The position numbers and the translations under genes were made by a program. A stretch of 26,257 nt of DNA from SIG578 sp045543635 (lineage in GTDB: Bacteria; Bacillota; Clostridia; Oscillospirales; Ruminococcaceae). Shown one piece after another: positions 15,904 to 24,477 of this stretch. Below the pieces are notes generated by a model. That model made no database searches. It was not told the origin of the DNA and worked only from the letters and a program-made list of their open reading frames with translations. The stretch is from NCBI GenBank assembly GCA_045543635.1, contig JAZQMT010000011.1, forward strand, positions 1 to 26,257, given 5' to 3'. Position 1 is the first letter of the stretch. Each line of letters begins with the position of its first letter.

Positions 15904-16614
15904 TTAAATCTGCGGCCATTTATAACCAAATCCCCATAAGGTCTGAATATATTTCGGATTCGAGGGTTCCTCCTCTATTTTCATTCGAATACGGCGAATA
16001 TTGACGTCTACTATTTTTTCGTCACCGATATACTCGTCGCCCCAGATGCTGCGGAGAATAACCGAGCGTTTGAGTGCAGCATTTGTGTTCCTGATAAACA
16101 GTTCCATAATTTGAAACTCAACCTGCGTCAATTCAACAATCACATCATTTTTATAAAGCACACGGCTTTTCAGGTCTAGCCGAAAAGGTCCGCTTTCTAA
16201 AAACGCTGACTGCTCACGCTTTTGCGAAATACTCTCAGCCGCCCCTATCCTGCGACAAAGCGCATCTATGCGCGCAAGCAGCTCCGAGGGTGAAAACGGC
16301 TTGGTGACATAGTCATCTGCGCCTATCATAAGCCCGTTTACTCTGTCTATCTCCTGTGTTTTTGCAGTAAGCATGATAATTCCGATATGCTGGCTTTGTT
16401 GCCTTAGACGGCGGCAAACCTCAAACCCATCAATGCCCGGAAGCATAACATCCAGCAGTGCAATATCAAATTTGCCATCGTGCTTTAAAAAGGTTTCGAT
16501 CGCCTCCTCTCCCGAAGATACACCGACAACCTGAAATCCGGCACGCTGCAAATTTATCACAATAAAATCGCGGATTGCATTCTCATCTTCACAAATTAAA
16601 ACTCTACGGACCAT
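15904..16614 (-). CDS. OmpR/PhoB-family response regulator
   Basis: A 236-residue two-domain regulator. The receiver (residues 1-120) has the acidic pocket Glu9/Asp10, phospho-acceptor Asp55 in ALLDVMLPG, the switch Thr in MLTAK, and Lys105 in DYVTKPF. The C-terminal winged helix (about 138-236) contains LTQVEFQIMELFIRN and VDVNIRRIRMKIEEEP, and ends YIQTLWGFGYKW. It is encoded 36 bp before its kinase and 11 bp after a lipoprotein gene, so the three are probably made together. Targets are not visible in the sequence. Confidence 0.94.
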   Translation of the reverse strand: MVRRVLICEDENAIRDFIVINLQRAGFQVVGVSSGEEAIETFLKHDGKFDIALLDVMLPGIDGFEVCRRLRQQSQHIGIIMLTAKTQEIDRVNGLMIGADDYVTKPFSPSELLARIDALCRRIGAAESISQKREQSAFLESGPFRLDLKSRVLYKNDVIVELTQVEFQIMELFIRNTNAALKRSVILRSIWGDEYIGDEKIVDVNIRRIRMKIEEEPSNPKYIQTLWGFGYKWPQI

Positions 16615-16625
16615 TTTCCCCCTCC

Positions 16626-17957
16626 TTACATGATTTCTACTATTTTATAAAGAGTCTCCCATGTGGGACAAAGCTCACTTTCGCCATCGGCAATATGCAC
16701 GGTAACAACGGTATAATCGGTTGATTTTAAAACCTCGTAGCCGTTCTCCCACTCATACATTTCCTTTTCACTGACACGAATGCTGAACAGCTTATGCACG
16801 CTTTGTTCAAGACTATCCTCATATTCATAAAAAACAAGCTCATTCTGCGCCGTAATAGGCTTTATGGTAACCTTTCCATCCAGTCTCTGCGGGATGGTAA
16901 CACGGATGCCAAAGGCTGTGCTGATATACATAGCCGCGCTCTTTTTTAAACTGTTTCCCGAAAGCCTTTTCCAAACGGTTTTATAAATGCGTTCACTTTC
17001 AGGCACAGATGCATAACCTGTAACCGCCTCCTGATGCGGCACCTCTAAAATGCCGTCACCATCCATGTCTTGGGTAAGCAAAGCCGTCCTGTGAACATTG
17101 CTTTTATCAGTCTGCCCTCCGTGCAGAAGCGGATTTTGTATTTGACCGCTCTCCCCTACCGTTAATATCTGCGTATTAACGGTAGCAGTGTCGATAAGTC
17201 CATCCAAGAAAAAGGCGGTACTCTCAGCGTTTGCTTTACCCGCAACACAGCTTACATAACCGGTTACTCGTGAATCAAGCGGAACACTCGAAACAACATC
17301 AAAAACACCTTTGGAGCTGGTAATAAGGCGGGCATGCTGCGTCGGCCGGGTTAGGTTTTCGGTGGTTTGCGAGTAGTTTAAAGTAATAAGCTCGTCACCC
17401 TCATTTTTTTTCCAAAAATCGGCTACCGCAAACTCCACATAGGTCGATGTATAATCCCTGACAGGGGTTTTGCCGGAAAGCGAATAGCAGACCAGTGTTT
17501 TCTCGCGGTCACGCATTAGCTCCCAGCCAATAATAATTTCTGTCTTTTCCCCAAAAATTCCGATGCTCACACGGTCAATTCCCGCTGCTTCTCCCACAAT
17601 ATCGCAGATAGAATTCCAACCGTTTTCCTTATCTCTGCCCAAAACATTGATATGGATAACCGCTTGTGTGAGCTCATTGGAAACCGGTCGATAAAAGGCA
17701 ATCGCCTCATTTTCTCCATCCCCCGTTATGTCAGCAAGCAGCAGTGCCGAGCGGTTTTCACCGGTACGGGGATATTCCAAAGAAATATTCTCCCCCGCTG
17801 AACGGCGAAGCGCTTTCATAATATCGTCCTGTTCCTTAAAAAGCACCGGCGGAGCGATTAGATCATCGATATTTCGGGAAAATATACTGCTGCAAGAAGA
17901 AAGCGTAAACACGCAGCAAACAAGCAGTGCCAAAACTGCCTTTTTCATTCCTTTCAT
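16626..17957 (-). CDS. Putative lipoprotein linked to the two-component system
   Basis: A 443-residue protein of unknown function. Residues 1-21 form a lipoprotein signal peptide with lipobox LSSC and lipidated Cys22, so the mature protein should sit on the outer face of the membrane. Two acidic segments, DITGDGENEA (76-85) and DMDGDGILE (297-305), look like VCBS/FG-GAP-type calcium loops and suggest a beta-propeller-like body. The ATG at 17957 has AAAGGAG 8 nt upstream; the nearby MKKAV start is too close to a Shine-Dalgarno sequence. It sits 27 bp after the ClpE-like gene and 11 bp before the response regulator. A sensory or accessory role to the kinase is inferred from position only. Confidence 0.75.
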   Translation of the reverse strand: MKGMKKAVLALLVCCVFTLSSCSSIFSRNIDDLIAPPVLFKEQDDIMKALRRSAGENISLEYPRTGENRSALLLADITGDGENEAIAFYRPVSNELTQAVIHINVLGRDKENGWNSICDIVGEAAGIDRVSIGIFGEKTEIIIGWELMRDREKTLVCYSLSGKTPVRDYTSTYVEFAVADFWKKNEGDELITLNYSQTTENLTRPTQHARLITSSKGVFDVVSSVPLDSRVTGYVSCVAGKANAESTAFFLDGLIDTATVNTQILTVGESGQIQNPLLHGGQTDKSNVHRTALLTQDMDGDGILEVPHQEAVTGYASVPESERIYKTVWKRLSGNSLKKSAAMYISTAFGIRVTIPQRLDGKVTIKPITAQNELVFYEYEDSLEQSVHKLFSIRVSEKEMYEWENGYEVLKSTDYTVVTVHIADGESELCPTWETLYKIVEIM

Positions 17958-17984
17958 TCTATTCGCTCCTTTCCGATATATGAA

Positions 17985-20249
17985 TTATTCTTTGTTTACG
18001 ATTATCTCGCCTTCCTCAGCAGTAACCGCAAAACCGCAGAGACTGCCTTCGGGACTGCTTGTATAAATTTGTGCAATCGGGTCCTCAATTTCACGGCGAA
18101 TGACATGCCTTAAATCACGGGCAGCAAATTTTCCGCCGTTTGCGTGGGCGCAAACCGCCTCAAGCGCCTTTTTATCAACAGTAAGGGCAATTGCCTTTTC
18201 CGAAAGTGCCGGACGCAGCTCATTTATCATAAGCTCAGCAATGCGCACAAGATTTTCTCTTTCAAGCGGACGAAAAGCAATGACCTCATCCACACGCGCC
18301 AAAAATTCAGGACGCAAAAACTCTGCAAGAGCGCGACGCGCTTTTTCGCCCGAAAGCTCTTGTGCAGTTTTCTGAAAACCGAGTCCGTAACCCTTTTGGT
18401 CCGAACCTGCATTAGAGGTCATAACGATAACCGCATGCTCAAAATTGACCATTCTGCCATGTGCATCGGTTATTCTTCCCTCATCCAAAATCTGCAAAAG
18501 GATATTCATAACATCCGGATGCGCCTTCTCTATCTCGTCAAATAATATAACCGAATAAGGCTTGCGGCGCACCTTTTCGGTAAGCTGCCCCGCTTCGTCA
18601 TATCCGACATAACCCGGAGGTGAGCCGATAATTTTGGAAACCGCATGCTTTTCCATGTATTCCGACATATCCAGGCGAATAAGCGGGTCACAGCCGTCAA
18701 ACAGCTCGTTTGCAAGCTGGCGGACAAGCTCGGTTTTTCCAACACCGGTAGGTCCCACAAAGATAAACGATGCCGGTCTGCGGCGGGAAGAAAGCCCTGC
18801 TCTGTTTCTGGTAATAGCGCGGACGACAGCATCAATCGCTTCATCCTGACCGATTATTTTACTTTTCAGGTTATCCCGCAAGCCCTGCAGGCGATTACGC
18901 TCGCTTTCCTCTATTTTTGCTGCAGGAATTCCCGTCCACAATTCAATAACCCCTGCAAGGTCACCTATCGTAACCTCGGTTTTTAAAGCAGAAAAATCAA
19001 TTTTTTCGACCTCCTGCTCAACCCTGCATATCTCCGAGCGCACCAGTGCAAGGGCCTCGTAATCCACCGTTTCCTCTTGTGACAAACTGCCCTCACGGCT
19101 CTTTAAGCTTTTTAGCTCACTCTGGCGGCGTTCCGCTTCGCCTCGCAGCACATTTCGCAGACAGGCATATGCACAAGCCTCATCCAAAAGGTCAATGGCC
19201 TTGTCGGGCAGAAAACGGTCGGTAATATAGCGCTCTGACAGCACAACTGCACGCGCAGCAATATCATCACTCACAACAGCATCATGATAGTCTTCATAAT
19301 AGCTTTTAATCCCGCAAATGAGCTTAACGGAATCCGCAACAGAAGGCTCCTCCACCGTTACCGGCTGAAAGCGGCGCTCCAAAGCCGCATCCTTTTCGAT
19401 ATACTTGCGGTATTCCGAGAAGGTGGTTGCGCCAATAACCTGGATTTCACCCCGTGAAAGTGCAGGCTTTAAAATGTTAGCAGCATTCATGCTGCCCTCC
19501 GATTCTCCTGCGCCTACCAAATTATGAACCTCATCAATAAACAAAATGATATTTCCTGCCTGCTTTACCTCATCAATAAGCCCCTTTATACGGCTTTCGA
19601 ACTGCCCTCTAAACTGTGTTCCGGCAACCAACGAGGTAAGGTCTAAAAGATACAGCTGTTTATCGGCGAGACGTTGCGGAATATCTCCCGCCGCAATTTT
19701 GAGTGCAATCCCCTCAACAATTGCCGTTTTTCCAACGCCCGGTTCACCGATAAGACAGGGATTATTCTTACTGCGGCGGCAGAGAATCTGTATCAGCCTG
19801 GCAATCTCCTTTTCTCTGCCAATAATGCGGTCAAGCTTTCCCTCGCGGGCTTTGGCTGTTAAGTTCTCGCAAAAATGGTCGAGGTATTTATATTTACTCT
19901 TTTTCTTTTTTTCTTCTTTCTTTTGTGCGTTATCCGCTTTTCCCGAGGTGTTTTCACCATCGCTCTTTTCCATCATTCGGCTGTCCAGCGGAAAGGTTTG
20001 TGCACCGCCCGCCTCAAACAGCTCACCGATGCCCTCACCGTTTTCTCCAAATATATCGGTCATCTGCTCGGTAAGTGCTTCCAGTTGCTCGTCATCAATG
20101 CCCATAGACTTTATCATTTCATTCACAGGTGCGATACCGAGCTCTTTGGCGCAGACGAGGCAAAGCCCCTCACTTTTTTTAGAACTGTCCCCCTCCATCA
20201 TGGTCATAAAAACAACGGCGGGTCTTTTCTTGCAACGCGAACAAAGCAT
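17985..20249 (-). CDS. ClpE-like AAA+ unfoldase with N-terminal zinc finger
   Basis: A 754-residue HSP100 ATPase. Residues 1-40 hold two CxxC pairs (Cys3/Cys6 and Cys30/Cys33), a zinc finger like those of ClpE and McsA, in place of the Clp-N repeat domain of ClpC. A Lys/Glu-rich linker follows (about 100-120). AAA-1 has Walker A GEPGVGKT (168-175) and Walker B LFIDE (236-240). A short charged middle segment lies at about 365-420. AAA-2 has Walker A GPTGVGKT (499-506) and Walker B ILFDE (568-572). The LGF tripeptide at 623-625 sits where ClpP-binding loops occur, so it probably feeds ClpP. AAAGGAG lies 7 nt before the ATG. No ctsR, mcsA or mcsB gene is nearby, and I see no CIRCE element. Confidence 0.9.
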   Translation of the reverse strand: MLCSRCKKRPAVVFMTMMEGDSSKKSEGLCLVCAKELGIAPVNEMIKSMGIDDEQLEALTEQMTDIFGENGEGIGELFEAGGAQTFPLDSRMMEKSDGENTSGKADNAQKKEEKKKKSKYKYLDHFCENLTAKAREGKLDRIIGREKEIARLIQILCRRSKNNPCLIGEPGVGKTAIVEGIALKIAAGDIPQRLADKQLYLLDLTSLVAGTQFRGQFESRIKGLIDEVKQAGNIILFIDEVHNLVGAGESEGSMNAANILKPALSRGEIQVIGATTFSEYRKYIEKDAALERRFQPVTVEEPSVADSVKLICGIKSYYEDYHDAVVSDDIAARAVVLSERYITDRFLPDKAIDLLDEACAYACLRNVLRGEAERRQSELKSLKSREGSLSQEETVDYEALALVRSEICRVEQEVEKIDFSALKTEVTIGDLAGVIELWTGIPAAKIEESERNRLQGLRDNLKSKIIGQDEAIDAVVRAITRNRAGLSSRRRPASFIFVGPTGVGKTELVRQLANELFDGCDPLIRLDMSEYMEKHAVSKIIGSPPGYVGYDEAGQLTEKVRRKPYSVILFDEIEKAHPDVMNILLQILDEGRITDAHGRMVNFEHAVIVMTSNAGSDQKGYGLGFQKTAQELSGEKARRALAEFLRPEFLARVDEVIAFRPLERENLVRIAELMINELRPALSEKAIALTVDKKALEAVCAHANGGKFAARDLRHVIRREIEDPIAQIYTSSPEGSLCGFAVTAEEGEIIVNKE

Positions 20250-20286
20250 AGAGTTTCTCCTTTGTGTGTGTTTCCTATATTATATG

Positions 20287-20871
20287 TTACTTATCTACTG
20301 TTTTATTTTCGCGAATAATTCGAAAATACTCGCGGATATATTGCGAAAAGGCAAACAGCATAAAAGCTGCGGCAATAAGAATCATGATCAGTGCCGTTTC
20401 GGTGGATATTCCATCAAACAAGGCGATGGCAGCCATTACAACATAAAACACCGCGGTTGCCACCTTGCCATACCACTTAGAGCCCTGTATGGTGATGTTG
20501 CGGCGCAGGATAATAAAACCTCCAATAAGCATAAGCACCTCTTTTACCACAAACACCATCAGTGCTGCTGCCAGTATAAGGCTTTTCATTTTTATGGCAA
20601 TACAAATAACAACAGCAACCTGTGTCAGCTTATCGGCAAGCGGGTCGAGAATTTTTCCCAGTTCGGTTATCTGATTGTATTTGCGTGCAATAACTCCGTC
20701 AAAAAGGTCGGTAAGCCCTGAAAGAATCAATGCCGCCGCAGCATAGGCATAATACAGCCGTTGGGTGCTGTCCGCCATCATATAAAATACTATGAATACA
20801 GGAATAAGCAACATTCTGAATAATGACAGCAGATTTGGAATGTTTAAATTTTTGTTATCTTTCTTTTCCAT
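20287..20871 (-). CDS. CDP-alcohol phosphatidyltransferase, second PgsA paralogue
   Basis: A 194-residue membrane enzyme with the complete CDP-alcohol phosphotransferase motif: Asp55, Asp58, Gly59, Ala62, Arg63, Gly72, Asp76 and Asp80, with exactly the family spacing. It resembles the other copy at 8910-9491 but is clearly diverged. It could be a second PgsA or a cardiolipin/other phospholipid synthase of the same fold; sequence alone cannot decide. The start is taken at the ATG at 20871. A TTG 24 bases upstream also opens the frame but lacks a ribosome site. It lies between cvpA and the ClpE-like gene, with 37-bp gaps on both sides. Confidence 0.85.
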   Translation of the reverse strand: MEKKDNKNLNIPNLLSLFRMLLIPVFIVFYMMADSTQRLYYAYAAAALILSGLTDLFDGVIARKYNQITELGKILDPLADKLTQVAVVICIAIKMKSLILAAALMVFVVKEVLMLIGGFIILRRNITIQGSKWYGKVATAVFYVVMAAIALFDGISTETALIMILIAAAFMLFAFSQYIREYFRIIRENKTVDK

Positions 20872-20908
20872 TGTCCTTGTTTCCTCTGTTTTCAACTTTC
20901 TTGCTGCT

Positions 20909-21673
20909 TTATGCAGCTAAAATGCTCTCAAAAATCAGGTTTAACGGATTGATTACCGCCAGATTTTTCATAATTAACGAAGACTGTATTGTTTGCGGTG
21001 TAATAACCCCGAAAAGATTTCCGCTGTCCCCAACAAAAAGCACTAAAAGCCAATTTATAATAATTACCACGATAATGCCCTTTAATAATCCGATAAGACC
21101 GCCAAGCAGCGCGTTGACACCGCCAAGCAGCGGAATTTTGTTTACAAGTTTCAGCGATTTCGCAAGCAGGCTGCAAATAAGCATTAAAATAAAGAACAAC
21201 AAAATGAAAACTACTCCGCTTACTGCCGTAACAATGATCGGCTTCACAATTATCTCGGCCGCATTTTGGGAAAGTGCCGTGATGTCGGCGGTGTAAATTT
21301 CATTTATCCGGGCTGCAAGCTGTTCTCTTTTTTCTTCAAGAGCAAGCGCATTCTTTAAAAATTCGGGTGCATTTTCCAGCGCATCTTCTATGCCGGTAAG
21401 AATTTCATCAACACTCGGAGCCTTTTCCTGAATACTGTCTGCCTGCGCATAAATGGCTGTTTCTATGGCATTTTCCACAGGTTTCTGTGCAAGCGAAGTA
21501 TAGGCAAAATTTGCAATAGGCTTACAAAGCAATGCTGCAAGAATAATTGCAATAAAAAATCCGAGAAAGCCAATTAATGTTTTTGCAAAGCCATCCTTTT
21601 TGCCTTTGTGACAAAATAATAGAACAATTGCCACCAAAACAAGATCCAACACAATTCCGATTACCCAATCCAT
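20909..21673 (-). CDS. CvpA-family membrane protein
   Basis: A 254-residue protein with the CvpA/colicin V production layout. Two N-terminal helices have the conserved KGKKDGFAKTLIGFLGFFIA turn, a long polar, helical insert follows (about residues 60-135, larger than in E. coli CvpA), and two C-terminal helices flank the conserved LLGGVNALLGGLIGLLKG. The family is linked to envelope stress and toxin export in some bacteria, but its activity is unsettled. The ATG at 21673 has GAGGTG 6 nt upstream; a GTG nine bases earlier is part of that site and is rejected. The end of the gene contains a small GCTGC/GCAGC hairpin. Confidence 0.8.
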   Translation of the reverse strand: MDWVIGIVLDLVLVAIVLLFCHKGKKDGFAKTLIGFLGFFIAIILAALLCKPIANFAYTSLAQKPVENAIETAIYAQADSIQEKAPSVDEILTGIEDALENAPEFLKNALALEEKREQLAARINEIYTADITALSQNAAEIIVKPIIVTAVSGVVFILLFFILMLICSLLAKSLKLVNKIPLLGGVNALLGGLIGLLKGIIVVIIINWLLVLFVGDSGNLFGVITPQTIQSSLIMKNLAVINPLNLIFESILAA

Positions 21674-21694
21674 AAAAAGCACCTCACTTAAAAT

Positions 21695-22858
21695 TTATCC
21701 TATATCCGGCCTTAACATCTGTGATGCAGCCGTAATAACATACGCCCCTGCCGAATTTGCACAAAGCCACTCGGCATCGTCCTCTATTTCACATTCACCA
21801 TTCTTGATGGCAGTAGAAGCTTGGTATCTCAAAATTGCCGTCTCTGTGAGCAAATAAATATCATCTCCACTGCACGCCATATCAATCACCTGATGGGCAA
21901 CAGCCGCCTCCGATTTGACCGCTCCCTCATTTCCTATCACATACAGCACGCTGCGGCTGGGGTCATTGACATCGCGAAAAACCATTGCAAGCCCTTTGCT
22001 GCACACTGCAGAATCAATCAACTGTTTGCCGTCAAAGGAAAAGTTTCCTGTAACCTCACCCGCCATATCAAGCTCTAAAAGGCGTGCATCACTTACAGCT
22101 AAAACACTTTTTTTCTCACACGTAAGTGAAAGAATAAGCTCATTTTCAAGCTGGTAGGAAAACAGCGCCTCGGATTTGCTTGTAGCGAACAGGTAAATCC
22201 CCGACATGATTTTTCCGCCCTGTGTATACACCGTTGCGGCGGCAACATAGTTCCCATCCTGCGATAAAGAAAGCGCCGTGATAACGCCTCCTGACGGTGT
22301 CCATTTAAAAACAGCATTTGCATTTTTATCGTAAACCTTCATTTCGGAGGTGTAAACATCTGATTTGGTTGCAATAGCAAACCTTCCGTTTTTTGCTATC
22401 TCGCCGGTGATAATCGTATTGTCGGTCTCTAGAGCGGCGGCAGTTTTACTGCTTGTTTCTACCGAGACCTCGTTGCCACCCACCGCGTAAACCAAAACAT
22501 TCTCACCCGCCACCTTTGATTGCACATTCTTTCGGGCATGCTGCACATTGCGCAGCTGTTTCCCTCGTGACGAATAAAAATACAGATTTGTTTGGTTGGT
22601 AAGAACAACATTGTTGCCTGCACCTGAAACATCAACCGTTTCTCCCGATGGAAGTTCAACAGGAAAGCCCTCCTCCCCGCTGCCCTGCGAAAGAGAACCG
22701 GACAGCCAGTTTGAAATGGCTTCGGGGCTGAGCCTGTCTTTATTAATGATAACGGCAACGACCAATGCCGCCAAAATAATCACGATTGCAATTCTGCGCA
22801 CTGTCCGCGCCTTTTTTCGACGCCGCATGGCATCACGAATTTCCTTTATTTCCGCCAA
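21695..22858 (-). CDS. DUF5711-like membrane-anchored beta-propeller protein
   Basis: A 387-residue protein resembling the DUF5711 family, of unknown function. A basic cytoplasmic N-terminus (residues 1-20, RRRKKARTVRR) precedes one membrane helix (21-39) and a large extracytoplasmic region. That region is built of short strand-rich segments such as NGRFAIATKSDVYTSEMKVYD, SQDGNYVAAATV and GDDIYLLTETAIL, typical of WD40-like propeller blades. The start is a TTG at 22858 with GGAGG 7 nt upstream; it is 2 bp after the truA stop, so translation is likely coupled. A scaffold or sensor at the cell surface is possible, but nothing in the sequence proves it. Confidence 0.72.
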   Translation of the reverse strand: MAEIKEIRDAMRRRKKARTVRRIAIVIILAALVVAVIINKDRLSPEAISNWLSGSLSQGSGEEGFPVELPSGETVDVSGAGNNVVLTNQTNLYFYSSRGKQLRNVQHARKNVQSKVAGENVLVYAVGGNEVSVETSSKTAAALETDNTIITGEIAKNGRFAIATKSDVYTSEMKVYDKNANAVFKWTPSGGVITALSLSQDGNYVAAATVYTQGGKIMSGIYLFATSKSEALFSYQLENELILSLTCEKKSVLAVSDARLLELDMAGEVTGNFSFDGKQLIDSAVCSKGLAMVFRDVNDPSRSVLYVIGNEGAVKSEAAVAHQVIDMACSGDDIYLLTETAILRYQASTAIKNGECEIEDDAEWLCANSAGAYVITAASQMLRPDIG

Positions 22859-22860
22859 AT

Positions 22861-23646
22861 TCAGCCCTCCTTTGTACCACTTTTATCAAACGGATCCTTT
22901 TTGTAAACAACACGATTTAAGTATAGCCCGCAGGCCGGAGCAGTCAATCCCGCTCTGCTGCGCTGTCGGCTTTCGATAATATCGGGAATGTTTCCTCTTG
23001 AAATTTTCCCTTCATTTACCCATATAAGCGTTCCCACCATGATGCGAACCATATTATATAAAAACCCATCCGCACCAAAGCGAAAAATCACATCTTCACC
23101 CCGCCGCAAAACTTCTGCTGCTGTTACAGTGCGCACATGGCTTTTCGCTCCGTCATGCATCGAGCAAAACGCTGAAAAATCATGCGTTCCGATAAAGCCT
23201 TGTGCCTCATGGTTTAAAAGCTCGGCATCGAGCTGTGTAATACCGTATCTGTAAACGCGCCCCTCACTAAACGGGTCTTTTTGTCTTGTGTTTTTAACGA
23301 TATATTCATATTCTTTTTCCAGCGTGTGATACCGCGCATGAAAATCGTCAGGAGCATCTGCTACATCAAAAACGCCTATATCATCGGGCAAAAAATGATT
23401 TAGTGCCCCTTTTAGTTTAAAAGGTGTTATATCATTTTTGGTTTTAAAATGAAACACATATTCTTTCGCCGATACCCCGGTATCGGTGCGGCTGCACCCG
23501 AATATAACGGTTTGCTCTTTCAGTATATTTTGGAGCGCACTTTCGATAACCTCTTGCACCGACATTGCATTGTGCTGTCGCTGAAAGCCGTGATATGCGC
23601 CGCCTAAAAAGCCAATCTTAACAGCAAGTGTTCTCTCTCGGTGCAA
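22861..23646 (-). CDS. truA: tRNA pseudouridine(38-40) synthase TruA
   Basis: A 261-residue pseudouridine synthase acting on positions 38-40 of the tRNA anticodon stem-loop. The catalytic Asp55 lies in CSRTDTGVSA, and the N-terminal YHGFQRQ and the C-terminal FRFGADGFLYNMVRIMVGTL match the family. Length is usual. The start is a TTG at 23646 with AAGGAG 8 nt upstream. It follows ecfT by 15 bp, in the order ecfA1-ecfA2-ecfT-truA that is conserved downstream of ribosomal protein genes in many Bacillota. Confidence 0.96.
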   Translation of the reverse strand: MHRERTLAVKIGFLGGAYHGFQRQHNAMSVQEVIESALQNILKEQTVIFGCSRTDTGVSAKEYVFHFKTKNDITPFKLKGALNHFLPDDIGVFDVADAPDDFHARYHTLEKEYEYIVKNTRQKDPFSEGRVYRYGITQLDAELLNHEAQGFIGTHDFSAFCSMHDGAKSHVRTVTAAEVLRRGEDVIFRFGADGFLYNMVRIMVGTLIWVNEGKISRGNIPDIIESRQRSRAGLTAPACGLYLNRVVYKKDPFDKSGTKEG

Positions 23647-23661
23647 GCTAAATTCTCCTTT

Positions 23662-24477
23662 TTAAATCATTTTTTCGGTTGTACTGCCCAAAACGATAAC
23701 AAGCACAAGAAGCGCTATCATTACTGCAAGAGCAACACCGTCCCTCTTAGAAGCTGTAAGCTTTTTCATTCTTGTTCTGCCAATGCCGTTATGATAACAG
23801 CGGCTTTCCATAGCGGTAGCAAGGTCACCTGCTCTCTTTATCGCCGAAATAAAGAGGGGTATCAAAATAGGCATAAGTGCCTTTGCTCTGGCAATCAGAT
23901 TACCGCTCTCAAAATCTGCGCCGCGCGCCTTTTGTGCCGACATGATCTTTTGGGTTTCCTCAATAAGGGTCGGAATAAAGCGCAGGGCAATGGTCATCAT
24001 CATGGCAAGCTCATGCACAGGAAAATGAACAACCTTTAAGGGCGAAAACAGACTCTCGATGGCATCAGTAAGCTCTATCGAAGATGTGGTATAGGTGAGT
24101 ATTGCCGTTCCTGCAATGATTAGAACGATGCGAAACACCATAAACACCGCCATAATAATGCCCTCACGCGTCAGCCTGAATATCCATGCCTCAAACAGCA
24201 CCGTTTCACCGCCGTAGAAAAAGACATTAAACACCATCATAAACAAAACGATGGGCAAAACAGGTTTTATCGTTTTAAGCAGCATTTTAAACGGAATTTT
24301 TGCCAAAGCATAGCTAATCAGCACAAATCCAACATTCAATGCAAGCGCCGAAACAGTGTTTGCACAAAACAGCATACCCACAAAAATAACGGTAAAGACA
24401 ATTTTAAAACGCGGGTCGAGCTTATGGATAGCCGAGTTTGAAGGGTACATCTGCCCAATTGTGATGTCGCCTAACAT
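23662..24477 (-). CDS. ecfT: Energy-coupling factor transporter transmembrane protein EcfT
   Basis: A 271-residue membrane subunit of the ECF vitamin/metal transporter module. Five or so hydrophobic helices surround cytoplasmic coupling helices bearing the two Ala-Arg-Gly-type motifs: KARGADF (ARG at 184-186) and MESRCY (SRC at 225-227). These dock in the grooves of the two ATPases. It couples ATP hydrolysis to toppling of exchangeable S components, none of which is encoded in the window, so this is a group II (shared) module. The ATG at 24477 overlaps the end of ecfA2 by 7 bp. Confidence 0.94.
   Translation of the reverse strand: MLGDITIGQMYPSNSAIHKLDPRFKIVFTVIFVGMLFCANTVSALALNVGFVLISYALAKIPFKMLLKTIKPVLPIVLFMMVFNVFFYGGETVLFEAWIFRLTREGIIMAVFMVFRIVLIIAGTAILTYTTSSIELTDAIESLFSPLKVVHFPVHELAMMMTIALRFIPTLIEETQKIMSAQKARGADFESGNLIARAKALMPILIPLFISAIKRAGDLATAMESRCYHNGIGRTRMKKLTASKRDGVALAVMIALLVLVIVLGSTTEKMI

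Noticed and set aside
20250..20286. TATAAT upstream of the ClpE-like gene as a promoter
   Set aside because: No acceptable -35 hexamer lies 16-18 bp upstream (AATAAA-like only), and no TG extension is present.
19546..20721. Plus-strand open frame of 391 codons opposite the ClpE-like and pgsA-paralogue genes
   Set aside because: Its translation is Ser/Cys/Pro-rich low-complexity with no family resemblance. Both minus-strand genes beneath it have full catalytic motifs and ribosome sites.
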